DNA of 17,427 nt from an uncultured Clostridia bacterium (GTDB lineage: Bacteria; Bacillota; Clostridia; Christensenellales; Borkfalkiaceae), in contig CAJOMT010000016.1 in NCBI GenBank assembly GCA_905235815.1, forward strand, positions 1-17,427, in the 5' to 3' direction. Positions 1-8,324 of the stretch are shown here, in pieces. The position numbers were made by a program, and so were the translations under genes. Position 1 is the first letter of the stretch, and each line of letters starts with the position of its first letter. The notes beneath the pieces are model-generated. The model was not told where the DNA came from, did no database searches, and saw nothing but the letters and a program-made list of their open reading frames with translations.

Positions 1-1185
1 CTACATATTATTTTGCCATAGCGAGGATCTGCTTTTATTATTTCATTCTTTTCTTCATCAGAAAGATTTTTAAAGAAATAATCTGAACGTCTTGTCGGGT
101 TAAAATTGCTTTTTTTATCTGTTTTTATAAGTTTTGAGACCAAATTTTCGACTACGTATTCGGCTATCGCAGGAGCGGAAGTAAGGCCCGGCGATTCTAT
201 ACCGGCACAATTTATGAAACCGTGTTTTGCCTTACTTTCTTCAATTATAAAATCATGCCTGTCGCAGTACGCCCTTACGCCCGCAAATGATGTTATAGTA
301 TTGTAACTCGGTACGTCTTTGCACATTTTGCGAGCCTTCTCTAAAACGTCGCTAAGCCCTTGCGAAGTTGTTTCGCAACTGTCGTCGTCAATTTCTTCAG
401 CCGTCGGACCTAAAATCAAATTTCCGTCCACAGTTTGAGAAATCAAAATTCCTTTGCCTTTTTGCGTAGGAGTGAAAAACAAAGTATGATTTACAAAGTT
501 ACCGCTGTTTTTATCGAGCAAAATATATTCGCCACGACGAGCGTTTATTTTAAACGAGTTATCCCCGACAAGCGCCGCTACCAGTTCACAGCCGAGTCCT
601 GCGCAGTTTATAACGACTTTACCGCCAACTTGTCTGCCGTCCGCCGAAAAGACGCTGAAATTTCCAAAATCGCCGTCTATTTTATTGACTTCAAAATTCG
701 TAAACAGTTCTGCGCCGTTATCCATGGCGTTGCCGACTGCGGCAATTGTCAGTTCATAGGGGCAAACTATTCCGCCCGTCTTTGCGTATAAAGCGCCGAC
801 TGCCTCTTGAGAGATATTGTGAGGCTTTATCGATAATTTCCATATCCGAAACGCCGTTTTCAACGCCCCTTTCTAAAAGGTCATTTAAAGTTTTTAATTC
901 CTCATCGGAAAAAGCAACGACTATTGAGCCGTTGTTTTTATATTTAACGCCAAGCTCTTTGCAAACGCTCTCCATCTTCTTATTGCCGAGCAAATTAAAT
1001 TTTGCCTTTAAAGTAGACGGAAGTGCGTCAAATCCGGCATGAACGATTCCGCTGTTCGCCTTGCTTTGGCCCATGCATATGTCATTTTCTTTTTCAAGTA
1101 AACAAATTTTTAAATTATAGCGTGCGAGTTCCCTTAAAATCATTCCGCCGATTACACCGCCGCCAATAACAATTACGTCATACAT
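1..1185 (-). pseudogene. glpA: GlpA-like FAD-dependent dehydrogenase, frameshifted and cut by the window edge
   Basis: This resembles the anaerobic glycerol-3-phosphate dehydrogenase GlpA/LhgO-type FAD oxidoreductases, which oxidise glycerol 3-phosphate or a related 2-hydroxyacid. The N-terminus carries the FAD-binding Rossmann motif GGGVIGG, an acidic end of strand 2 (LLEKE) and the family segment SKANSGIVHAGFDA. The starting frame runs from 1185 to a stop at 754-756. The typical family sequence resumes in another frame at about 824 (NISQEAVGALYAKTGGIVCP) and I read it open to the left edge, ending DPRYGKIIC. That is the usual lead-in to the C-terminal [2Fe-2S] BFD-like domain, which lies outside the window. 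Around 824/825 about six residues expected from the family are absent, so roughly 17-20 bases seem deleted. The gene starts 5 bp after the HAD gene with no clear ribosome site, so it probably depends on coupled translation. The lesion could be real or an assembly error. The family is clear; the substrate is not. Confidence -1.
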
Positions 1186-1190
1186 AAAAC

Positions 1191-1988
1191 TTAATAAAAT
1201 TCCTTTATTTTATTGAAGTTTTCCAAAATTATTTCAGGTTGAATTTTCAACCTGTCTATATCGTTTAAAGTGGATTCGCCGCTCAGTACCAATATGGAGT
1301 GAAAGCCGCAATTATTGCCGAACAGAATATCGGTATGGAGTCTGTCGCCGACCATTGCGAATTTACTTTTATCAGAGCGATATTTTTTGACTAAATTCTC
1401 CCCCATTATTGAATACGGCTTGCCGACTATCAAACTCGGCGTCAACCCAGATGAACCCTTGAATAATTCAATAAATGACCCTACGTCTGGTATAAACACT
1501 TCGGGAGCAGGACAAGTCATATCCGGGTGAGTTGCAATATAATAGGCGCCTTTCGATATAAATTTATTGAATTTTTCTATTTTTTCATAATTTAATCCAG
1601 TATCGAATGCAAGCACACAGATATCCGGATCATCGTCGACGAGCATAATTCCGCTTTCGGTAAATTCTTCAACCAGCGCCTCGGTACCTACCAGATATAC
1701 CCTTTTACCCTTGAAGTTTAAATTGATATAATCGGCTGTTGCCATACCCGAAGTATACACTTCGTCTTTATCGTTCCACAAATTTAATTTCTTTAACTTC
1801 TCTATATATTTTTGCTTGCTTTTTGACGAATTATTCGTCAAATATACAATGGACTTGCCTCTCTCTCGTAAAAAATTCAAAGTAGCATCCATTTCTCCAA
1901 TCAATTCGTCGCCGATATACAGAGTCCCGTCCATATCGAGCAAAAAGTATTCTGTTTCAGCAATAATTTTCTTTACGTTTTCTACCAT
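1191..1988 (-). CDS. HAD superfamily (subfamily IIA, NagD-like) sugar/polyol phosphatase
   Basis: This 265-residue protein is a HAD phosphohydrolase of the NagD / p-nitrophenylphosphatase / glycerol-3-phosphate phosphatase group. Motif I is DMDGTLY (nucleophile Asp18, acid/base Asp20). Motif II is in VYLTNNSSKS, the motif III lysine is in VGKPYS near residue 190, and motif IV is MVGDRLHTDI. The full-length IIA architecture with its large cap is present. The start codon overlaps the stop of the upstream alcohol dehydrogenase by 7 bp (ATGGTAG), and the stop lies 5 bp before the GlpA-like gene. Both suggest translational coupling in one operon. Family members dephosphorylate small phosphorylated metabolites with broad specificity. 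The GlpA-like neighbour makes a glycerol-phosphate-type substrate attractive, but that is inference. Family assignment is firm; substrate is unknown. Confidence -1.
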   Translation of the reverse strand: MVENVKKIIAETEYFLLDMDGTLYIGDELIGEMDATLNFLRERGKSIVYLTNNSSKSKQKYIEKLKKLNLWNDKDEVYTSGMATADYINLNFKGKRVYLVGTEALVEEFTESGIMLVDDDPDICVLAFDTGLNYEKIEKFNKFISKGAYYIATHPDMTCPAPEVFIPDVGSFIELFKGSSGLTPSLIVGKPYSIMGENLVKKYRSDKSKFAMVGDRLHTDILFGNNCGFHSILVLSGESTLNDIDRLKIQPEIILENFNKIKEFY

Positions 1989-3121
1989 ATTTTCTTATAA
2001 ATTTCAATGACGTCCTCTTTTGTCGGAACCTTTGGATTGGTTGCAGTGCATGAATCTTTCAGCGCCGCTTCTGCCATAATGTCCAACTTCGCCATATATT
2101 CTCCTTCGCTAATAGTACCTAAATCGGAAATTTTTTGAGGCATATTCATTTCCGTCATCATAAACTGAATAAAACTGACAAGCGCACGAATTGTCGTAAC
2201 TTCGTTTAAATTGTTTACGCCGAGTATTCTCGCCATATTGCAATATTTTCTCACCGAGGAGTTGTACACCGCTTTGCTCTTTGAAAAAATATCGATTTCA
2301 CTGTTATATTCGATAATATAAGGTAACAGTATCGCATTAGCTCTACCGTGCGCTATATGGAACTGGGCGCCGAGTTGATGAGCCATTCCGTGATTCAGCC
2401 CGAGCGATGCCGAATTAAATGCAAGTCCCGCTAAACACGATGCAATATGAACTTTTCTTCTCGCATGAGAATCCTCGCTGTCGTTATAAGAACGGAGCAA
2501 AAACTGACCGCATATCTCGACCGCTTTTTCCGCTAATGCTCCCGAAAACTCATTGTTATTAGTGCTTACGTAGGCCTCAATTGCATGGGTTAAAGTATCC
2601 ATTCCCGTGTCCGCAGTTATATTTGCAGGGACGCTTTTCACTAAAACTTCATCCAAAATCGCTTCGTCCGGCGTCATATCTTCGCTTAAAAGCGGTATTT
2701 TTCTGTCTCCTTCGGTTATTACCGCAAACGAAGTTACTTCGCTGCCCGTTCCCGAAGTCGTAGGAATACAAACGAGTTTTGGCATATAATCGGAAGCGAT
2801 TTGGTTTGAAAACTTTCTGATACTTTTTGCAGTATCCATCGCCGATCCGCCACCGACTGCAATTATATAATCCGCTTTGTAGTCAAGTGCTTTCGCTACT
2901 CCGCCTATTATTTTTTCTATCGGTGGATCCGGAACAATATCCGAAAATATGATATATTTAATATCGGCGTCGTCTAGCGGTTTCGATATATAATCAATCA
3001 GCCCGGAAGAAATTACGAACGGATCCGCAGCAATAAACACTTTATTCGCTTTTATCTCAGACAGCCTTTTAAGCGAATTTTCGCCGAAATATATTTTTGT
3101 CTTTACTTCAAATTCTTTCAT
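1982..3121 (-). CDS. Iron-containing (group III) alcohol dehydrogenase, PduQ/propanediol-dehydrogenase-like
   Basis: This 379-residue protein has the normal length of iron-dependent alcohol dehydrogenases, which interconvert aldehydes or ketones and alcohols with NAD(P)H. The N-terminal KTKIYFGENSL is typical of the 1-propanol dehydrogenase (PduQ) branch. The nucleotide-binding GGGSAMDTAKS lies at residues 90-100 and TTSGTGSEVT at 121-130. The four metal ligands are visible by comparison with FucO: Asp175, His179 (in DTLTHAIEAY), His244 and His258 (in NHGMAHQLGAQFHIAHGRAN). The gene starts 18 bp after the hypothetical gene and overlaps the HAD gene by 7 bp. No strong Shine-Dalgarno precedes the ATG. 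No microcompartment genes are in view, so a propanediol role is not supported. A general fermentative alcohol or aldehyde redox role is the safest reading. Confidence -1.
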   Translation of the reverse strand: MKEFEVKTKIYFGENSLKRLSEIKANKVFIAADPFVISSGLIDYISKPLDDADIKYIIFSDIVPDPPIEKIIGGVAKALDYKADYIIAVGGGSAMDTAKSIRKFSNQIASDYMPKLVCIPTTSGTGSEVTSFAVITEGDRKIPLLSEDMTPDEAILDEVLVKSVPANITADTGMDTLTHAIEAYVSTNNNEFSGALAEKAVEICGQFLLRSYNDSEDSHARRKVHIASCLAGLAFNSASLGLNHGMAHQLGAQFHIAHGRANAILLPYIIEYNSEIDIFSKSKAVYNSSVRKYCNMARILGVNNLNEVTTIRALVSFIQFMMTEMNMPQKISDLGTISEGEYMAKLDIMAEAALKDSCTATNPKVPTKEDVIEIYKKIW

Positions 3122-3139
3122 TTTTATATAATAACACCA

Positions 3140-3688
3140 TTATTTTAATTTAACGTTATGTGAAATAAGATAAGCGTATAACCCTTTTAAGGCAGACGAA
3201 ATATCAGAATTATCCTTAATATCGGATTTTGCGCTCAAAAGTTTACAGTTAAATAAAATTTTAACCGTTTCATCGAGCATTTTCTTGGTAATACCTATGC
3301 CTTTGCCGCTGTCGATTGCCGCAGAAAGTTTAAATGCAATCGGTAACTCTTTTAATCTTGCGTCTGCCTTTTCGCAAAGCCTCTGCTTTATATCGTCTGC
3401 ACTATTTGCGAAAAACGTCAAATTCGTTCCGTCATAAAGTTTTCCGTAATCGGCAATATCTTCTATAAAACGAGTTTCGGCAGAACCGAAGTTACCGCTT
3501 ATATAGCAAACTTTAATAAGGGCCGCTTGCAAATATGCGTCGTAATCTCTTAATAGTTCCGCTTTCTCATACTTAAACCCGCCGTTTTTATTTAAAACGG
3601 CGTCGTACATACTGCCTATAACCTTAATCACTTCGTTATAAGCCGCTTTTGCCTTTTCAAATACGATTTCTTCTCTTGACTTTTTCAT
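3140..3688 (-). CDS. Hypothetical protein, or C-terminal part of a frameshifted/extended ParC
   Basis: I do not recognise this protein. From the ATG at 3688 it has 182 residues, acidic and basic helices and no obvious signal peptide or membrane segment. The stretch beginning AYLQAALIKVCYISGNFG, about 65 residues in, faintly resembles TerB-like helical domains, but I would not assign it. The same frame is open further upstream, to an ATG at 3886 deep inside parC. The 100 bases between the parC stop (3789) and 3688 are open only in this frame and look coding (reading ADNKLYTKKIEKINN and onward). The ATG at 3688 has only a weak GGGAA ribosome-site candidate. So either translation starts at 3688 or at a GTG near 3732, or this is the tail of ParC joined through a one-base frame change near 3809-3821. 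The gene sits in the parE-parC-adh operon. Confidence -1.
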   Translation of the reverse strand: MKKSREEIVFEKAKAAYNEVIKVIGSMYDAVLNKNGGFKYEKAELLRDYDAYLQAALIKVCYISGNFGSAETRFIEDIADYGKLYDGTNLTFFANSADDIKQRLCEKADARLKELPIAFKLSAAIDSGKGIGITKKMLDETVKILFNCKLLSAKSDIKDNSDISSALKGLYAYLISHNVKLK

Positions 3689-3788
3689 ATCGTCATTCCC
3701 GCTAACTACGGTTTTAGTTTCGGCCACAGTTGAACCGCCCGATAAAAGAGTATTATTTATTTTCTCGATTTTTTTCGTATATAATTTA

Positions 3789-6227
3789 TTATCTGCCTTT
3801 ACGGCATAGGGGATACACCCCTTTCGCTTTGAATATACCGAGAGAGACGACTGTTTTTCCTTTGGTCGTTCTGCTCTCCAAAGCAATTTCTTCAGTAGAC
3901 GTATGCATAATATTGCCCGACTCGTCTTCTACAAGCAATACGTTCCTTTCGCCTTCCTCTATCACTCCGACGTAGAGTGCCTGTTCGTCGCCCTCGCCTA
4001 AATCTACGAGTTTAACGCCTTTTCTCGCCCTCGAAAGTATGTTTATAGTGCCGAGTATTACTCGCTTAAACGTTCCAAACGACGTAGCGACTATTACTTC
4101 GTAATCTTTATCGGGCTGAATCTGAGTTGCGGTTATAACGACGTCGCCGTCATAGAGATCCATTCCCTTTACGCCGCCGGCAACTCTGCCTTGCTCCGGG
4201 AATTTATCTTCGCAATATAAGCACATTCCGTTTTTAGAAGCAAAGAAAAATTTTGAATCGGGAATTTCTTCTTCAACGCCGATAAGTTCATCGCCGTCTT
4301 TCAACTTAATCGCTTGATACGTATTTTTGAGAAGTGAATATTCGCTCCAGGGAGTAAGTTTAACGCTACCGAGTTTCGTATAGAAAAGCAATCTTCCTTT
4401 CGGCATTTCTTCATCTTTAACGGCGAAAAACGCAACAGGCTGCTCGTCTTTTTCGGCGCTCTTTATAAGCTGATTAAACTTTATTCCGCCGCTCATTGCT
4501 CCGCTCGCCTCTGGTAAAAGTTCCATATCGATTTTATGGCAGTTACCTTTATTCGTGAAAGCGTAAATGAGATGATCCGACGTGGTTTCAACGTGGAATT
4601 TAAATAACTCGGCTTTATTCGGAGTTTCATTGCCCGCATAGCGTTTATAAGTAGAGAGTTTTACTTTCCTTATCACGTCGTTGCAATTCATTCCGACGAC
4701 GTAATCCTCTATCTTCTTTTCTTCGGATTTGTTCACCAAGGAAATTTCATCTTCGGAAAATACTATAGCAGTGCGTCTATCGTCCCTATACTTTTTCTTT
4801 ATTGCCAAAATTTCTGTTTTAACAACGTTTTTCTGAAGTTTTTTATTGTCAACTATCGCTTGAAGTTCGGCTATTTGCTTTTTAAGAGCTGCGAGTTCGT
4901 CCTTTAAATTATTTACTTCGAGTTTTGTGATTCTTGCAAGCCTTAAATCCAAAATCGCTTGCGCTTGTTTTTCGGACAAGTCAAACGCTTCACGCAAATT
5001 CTGTTTTGCTGTCGGCGTATCGGGCGAAGTTTTGATGATACGTATTACTTCGTCGATATTTGTAACGGCAATAATCAGGCCGTCTAATATATGCGCACGC
5101 TCTTTAGCCTTATTCAAATCGAATTTTGTACGGCGAAGAACTACGCTTATCTGATAATCTACGTAGTACTTTATTATTTCCAAAAGCCCCATAAGTTTGG
5201 GCTTTCCGTCGGCAATCGCTACCATATTTATACCGTACGAATACTGCAACTGCGTATATTTCAAGAGGAAATCTATGATAGGCTTGACTTCGACGTCCTT
5301 TTTGAGCTTGATAACAGCCCTTATACCCATTCTGTCAGATTCGTCGGCAATATCTGCGATTCCGCCTAAAATATCCTTGTTTTCTTCTTGCAGATCCGCA
5401 ATCTTTTTAAGTAACTGCGCCTTGTTTACCTGATATGGAATTTCGGTTATTACGATATTTTTCTTTCCGTTTTCTATCTCCTCGATATTCATTTTGGCGC
5501 GAATCAAAATCTTGCCTTTTCCCGTTTCGTAAGCAGTCCTCAACTCTTGTCCTGCAATTATATAACCGCCCGTCGGAAAATCCGGACCTTTGATTATTTT
5601 CATCATCTCGTCGAGAGTGATTTTGGGATTATCGAGATACGCAACAACTCCGTCGATTACTTCGGACAGATTGTGCGTCGGAATATTGGTCGCAAGACCA
5701 ACCGCTATTCCCGTCGCTCCGTTTACGAGCAAGTTCGGGTATCTCCCCGGAAGGGTGTCCGGCTCTTTTAACGAGTCGTCGAAATTGAGCGACCAATTTA
5801 CCGTATCTTTATCAATATCGCTTATGAGTTCCAATGCAAGGGGCTGAAGTTTTACTTCGGTATAACGCATTGCGGCGGCGCTGTCTCCGTCTATCGAACC
5901 GAAATTGCCGTGCCCGTCTACCAAAGTATTTCTCATATTGTAGGGCTGAGCAAGCCTTACCATTGCGTCGTAAACCGAAGTGTCGCCGTGCGGGTGATAT
6001 TTTGCCAAACAGTCTCCGACTACCCTTGCGCTCTTTTTATATCCTTTATCCGGAGTTATTCCCAAATCGTACATAGAATATAAAATTCTTCTTTGTACAG
6101 GCTTTAAGCCGTCCTCAACCCTCGGAAGCGCTCTGTCTAATATGACGTATTCAGCATACGGAATCATCGAATTATGCAATACGTCTTCTATTGTTCTCGT
6201 TATTATCGAGTTGTTCGATTCTTCCAT
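3789..6227 (-). CDS. parC: DNA topoisomerase IV subunit A (type IIA topoisomerase, ParC/GyrA family)
   Basis: This 812-residue protein is the DNA-breaking subunit of a type IIA topoisomerase. The winged-helix region has EDGLKPVQRRILYSM and KYHPHGDTSVYDAMVR, with Thr83 and Asp87 at the quinolone-pocket positions of E. coli GyrA numbering. The catalytic tyrosine is Tyr122 (AAAMRYTE). A coiled-coil segment lies near 430-500, followed by a beta-pinwheel C-terminal domain with a late GyrA-like blade (GRVAGGVKGMDLYDGD). The GyrA box (QRRGGKG type) that allows gyrase to wrap DNA is missing; KRYAGNETPNK stands at that place. That favours ParC, a decatenating enzyme, over gyrase. The start overlaps the parE stop by one base (TAATG), with AAGGTG as ribosome site. 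The last residues (VYPLCRKGR) look odd for the closing blade, and an alternative frame would extend the protein. Confidence -1.
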   Translation of the reverse strand: MEESNNSIITRTIEDVLHNSMIPYAEYVILDRALPRVEDGLKPVQRRILYSMYDLGITPDKGYKKSARVVGDCLAKYHPHGDTSVYDAMVRLAQPYNMRNTLVDGHGNFGSIDGDSAAAMRYTEVKLQPLALELISDIDKDTVNWSLNFDDSLKEPDTLPGRYPNLLVNGATGIAVGLATNIPTHNLSEVIDGVVAYLDNPKITLDEMMKIIKGPDFPTGGYIIAGQELRTAYETGKGKILIRAKMNIEEIENGKKNIVITEIPYQVNKAQLLKKIADLQEENKDILGGIADIADESDRMGIRAVIKLKKDVEVKPIIDFLLKYTQLQYSYGINMVAIADGKPKLMGLLEIIKYYVDYQISVVLRRTKFDLNKAKERAHILDGLIIAVTNIDEVIRIIKTSPDTPTAKQNLREAFDLSEKQAQAILDLRLARITKLEVNNLKDELAALKKQIAELQAIVDNKKLQKNVVKTEILAIKKKYRDDRRTAIVFSEDEISLVNKSEEKKIEDYVVGMNCNDVIRKVKLSTYKRYAGNETPNKAELFKFHVETTSDHLIYAFTNKGNCHKIDMELLPEASGAMSGGIKFNQLIKSAEKDEQPVAFFAVKDEEMPKGRLLFYTKLGSVKLTPWSEYSLLKNTYQAIKLKDGDELIGVEEEIPDSKFFFASKNGMCLYCEDKFPEQGRVAGGVKGMDLYDGDVVITATQIQPDKDYEVIVATSFGTFKRVILGTINILSRARKGVKLVDLGEGDEQALYVGVIEEGERNVLLVEDESGNIMHTSTEEIALESRTTKGKTVVSLGIFKAKGVYPLCRKGR

Positions 6228-8185
6228 TATACGTTCACCTTATCCATAAATGTATCTTCTTTATTGAAATCCGCATGTTCGGAAATATATGCTTTTCTGC
6301 CGTCTATATCGTCTCCCATCAAAGTAGTTATCAACTTTTCTGCCTCGGCGGCGTCCTCTATCGTTACTTGCATAAGTAATCGCTTTTGCGGATCCATAGT
6401 GGTATCCCAAAGTTGTTCGGGATTCATCTCGCCCAAGCCTTTATATCTTTGCAACATATATCCCCTACCGACTTTGTTTATCGCTTTTTGTAAGTCGTTA
6501 TCGTCGTAAGCATAGACCGTAACGTCCTTTTTATAGACCTTATAGAGCGGCGGCATGCCGATATATACGTGCCCGTCTTGTATGAGTTCTTTCATATATC
6601 TGAAAAAGAACGTCAGAAGTATCGCCCTTATATGTGCTCCGTCCTGGTCTGCGTCGGAAAGGATTATAACTTTATTATAATTAAGGTTTTTGATATTGAA
6701 ATCACTGCCTATCCCCGTGCCCAAAGCGCTGATTATCGTTCTTATTTCTTCGTTTTTAAGAACTTCCTCAATTCGCTTTTTTTCGGCGTTAAGCGGTTTA
6801 CCTCTGAGCGGCAATATCGCTTGATGTTGTCTGTCTCTCCCTTGTTTTGCACTGCCGCCGGCGGAATCGCCTTCGACTATAAACACTTCGTTCAATTCCG
6901 CTTTTTTGCTCGAACAAGACGCAAGTTTACCAATCAGTTTTGTTGCGTCCGCTCCGCTTTTGGCTCTCGCAAGTTCCTTGGCGTGGCGAGCAGCATTCCT
7001 CGCTTTCGCCGCTCCCAAAGCCTTTTTCATCATAGCGTCGAATATCGGACGGTTCTTTTTATTCGCTATCAACTTTTCGAGTTCGTCTACAGTTGCGCTC
7101 TCGACTGCGTTCTTTGCCTCAGGATTGCCGAGTTTAGTCTTGGTCTGCCCTTCAAATTCGACATTCTTCATCTTGATGGATATGATAGCGGTCATTCCCT
7201 CTCTGAAATCTTCGCCTTGGAATGAAAGATCCTTCTCTTTAATATAATTATTTGATTTGGCAAATTCGTTTAAAACTTTTGTTATACCCGACTTAAATCC
7301 TACCTCGTGCGTACCGCCCTCGGGAGTCGGAATATTATTTACGAAAGAAAATACGCTTTCTGTAAAACTGTCGGTGTGCTGAATTGCAAACTCGATAAGT
7401 ATTCCGTCTCGTTCTGTTTTAGCATAAACAGGCAGAGGATACAAATTCTGCTTGCCCTCGTTTAAATACAGAACGTAATCGACGATTCCTCCATCGTACT
7501 TAAACGTCTTATTGTAAAATTTGTTGTCGTCTCTAAGATCAACGAGATGAATGGAAAGCCCTTTATTTAAAAATGCGAGTTCGCGAAGTCTTTTGGCAAT
7601 CGTTTCAAGATTAAACTCCACCGTTTCAAACACTTTCGGGTCGGGTTTAAATCTTATGAACGTGCCGTGCTTGTCCGTCTTTTGTTTAGTGTCTTCAAGC
7701 GGCCCAACAGGCGCTCCGGATATTATTTTTTTCTTTTTTGGATCGTAGTAAGAATGGAATTCCATCTTAAATACGGTCTTTTTATATATCTCGACTTTGA
7801 GCCATTCGGATAAAGCGTTCGTAACCGACGCACCGACGCCGTGCAAACCGCCCGAAAAATTATACTTTTCGTTGTCGAATTTTCCGCCGGCATGGAGTTG
7901 CGTAAATACGACCTCTACTGCCGACACTTTCGCATCTTTATGAATATCCGTGGGAATACCTCTGCCGTTGTCCTCAACGGATACGCTGCCGTCCTTATAC
8001 AACACGACCTCAATTTTATCGGCGTAACCGTTTGCCGCTTCGTCTACGGCATTATCGACTATCTCCCATAAAATGTGATGAAGTCCTCTTACTCCCGTCG
8101 AGCCGATATACATTCCGGGCCTTACTCTTACCGCTTCCAAGCCTTCAAGAATTTTTATATCCTGAGCACTATAATTTTCAGACAC
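6227..8185 (-). CDS. parE: DNA topoisomerase IV subunit B (ATPase subunit, ParE/GyrB family)
   Basis: This 652-residue protein is the ATPase and TOPRIM subunit that pairs with the adjacent A subunit. The GHKL ATPase has EIVDNAVDEA (general base near Glu41), DNGRGIP and GGLHGVGASV. The TOPRIM domain has EGDSAGGSAKQGRD, PLRGKPLN and DADQDGAHIR. The C-terminus has QRYKGLGEMNPEQLWDTTMDP and ends with TTLMGDDIDGRK. VGRGYMLQRYKG and TTLMGD resemble Firmicutes ParE more than GyrB. Pairing with an A subunit that lacks the GyrA box supports topoisomerase IV, although GyrB cannot be excluded. The start is GTG at 8185, set by AGGAG at 8193-8197 with 7-bp spacing. An ATG five bases upstream is out of frame. 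This is the first gene of the minus-strand operon, behind its own promoter and a palindrome. Confidence -1.
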   Translation of the reverse strand: MSENYSAQDIKILEGLEAVRVRPGMYIGSTGVRGLHHILWEIVDNAVDEAANGYADKIEVVLYKDGSVSVEDNGRGIPTDIHKDAKVSAVEVVFTQLHAGGKFDNEKYNFSGGLHGVGASVTNALSEWLKVEIYKKTVFKMEFHSYYDPKKKKIISGAPVGPLEDTKQKTDKHGTFIRFKPDPKVFETVEFNLETIAKRLRELAFLNKGLSIHLVDLRDDNKFYNKTFKYDGGIVDYVLYLNEGKQNLYPLPVYAKTERDGILIEFAIQHTDSFTESVFSFVNNIPTPEGGTHEVGFKSGITKVLNEFAKSNNYIKEKDLSFQGEDFREGMTAIISIKMKNVEFEGQTKTKLGNPEAKNAVESATVDELEKLIANKKNRPIFDAMMKKALGAAKARNAARHAKELARAKSGADATKLIGKLASCSSKKAELNEVFIVEGDSAGGSAKQGRDRQHQAILPLRGKPLNAEKKRIEEVLKNEEIRTIISALGTGIGSDFNIKNLNYNKVIILSDADQDGAHIRAILLTFFFRYMKELIQDGHVYIGMPPLYKVYKKDVTVYAYDDNDLQKAINKVGRGYMLQRYKGLGEMNPEQLWDTTMDPQKRLLMQVTIEDAAEAEKLITTLMGDDIDGRKAYISEHADFNKEDTFMDKVNV

Positions 8186-8192
8186 TGCATTA

Positions 8193-8197
8193 CTCCT
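8193..8197 (-). promoter_or_regulatory. Ribosome binding site of parE (decides the GTG start)
   Basis: AGGAG on the minus strand lies 7 bp before the GTG at 8185. The nearby ATG at 8190 is only 2 bp from this site and opens an out-of-frame 11-codon reading frame, so GTG is the supported start. Confidence -1.
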
Positions 8198-8206
8198 AAT
8201 AAAAAA

Positions 8207-8222
8207 ATACTATATATAGTAT
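8207..8222 (-). promoter_or_regulatory. 16-bp perfect palindrome over the predicted parE transcription start
   Basis: ATACTATATATAGTAT is identical to its own reverse complement. It begins just after the -10 box (8224-8229) and covers about -5 to +11 of the predicted transcript. On the minus strand a run of T follows it. It could be an operator or a weak attenuator hairpin. AT-rich sequence makes short palindromes more likely by chance, so confidence in a function is limited. Confidence -1.
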
Positions 8223-8223
8223 A

Positions 8224-8252
8224 ATTTTAACACATATTCCACAATATTTCAA
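8224..8252 (-). promoter_or_regulatory. Promoter of the parE-parC operon
   Basis: The -35 box TTGAAA (8247-8252) and -10 box TAAAAT (8224-8229) are 17 bp apart. TG one base before the -10 box makes it an extended -10. The predicted start near 8217 gives a leader of about 32 nt with AGGAG. Confidence -1.
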
Positions 8253-8293
8253 GTTTTTTAATATTTTAATGATAACTTTTTTATATTTTTCAT

Positions 8294-8319
8294 AAAAAAA
8301 TGCCGTAGAAATTACGGCA
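8294..8319 (-). terminator. Intrinsic terminator of the lysK operon
   Basis: On the minus strand a 7-bp stem (TGCCGTA / TACGGCA) with a 5-nt loop is followed directly by seven T (8294-8300). It begins 5 bp after the LysRS stop and insulates the parE promoter located just beyond. Confidence -1.
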
Positions 8320-8324
8320 CTTAT

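Noticed and set aside
3689..3886. ATG at 3886 as the start of the hypothetical gene
   Set aside because: The first 33 codons lie inside well-conserved parC sequence in another frame and have no independent support. Only the part after the parC stop looks coding.
6569..7225. A 218-codon open frame on the plus strand opposite parE
   Set aside because: It mirrors the conserved TOPRIM and transducer coding sequence of parE and shows no family resemblance of its own.
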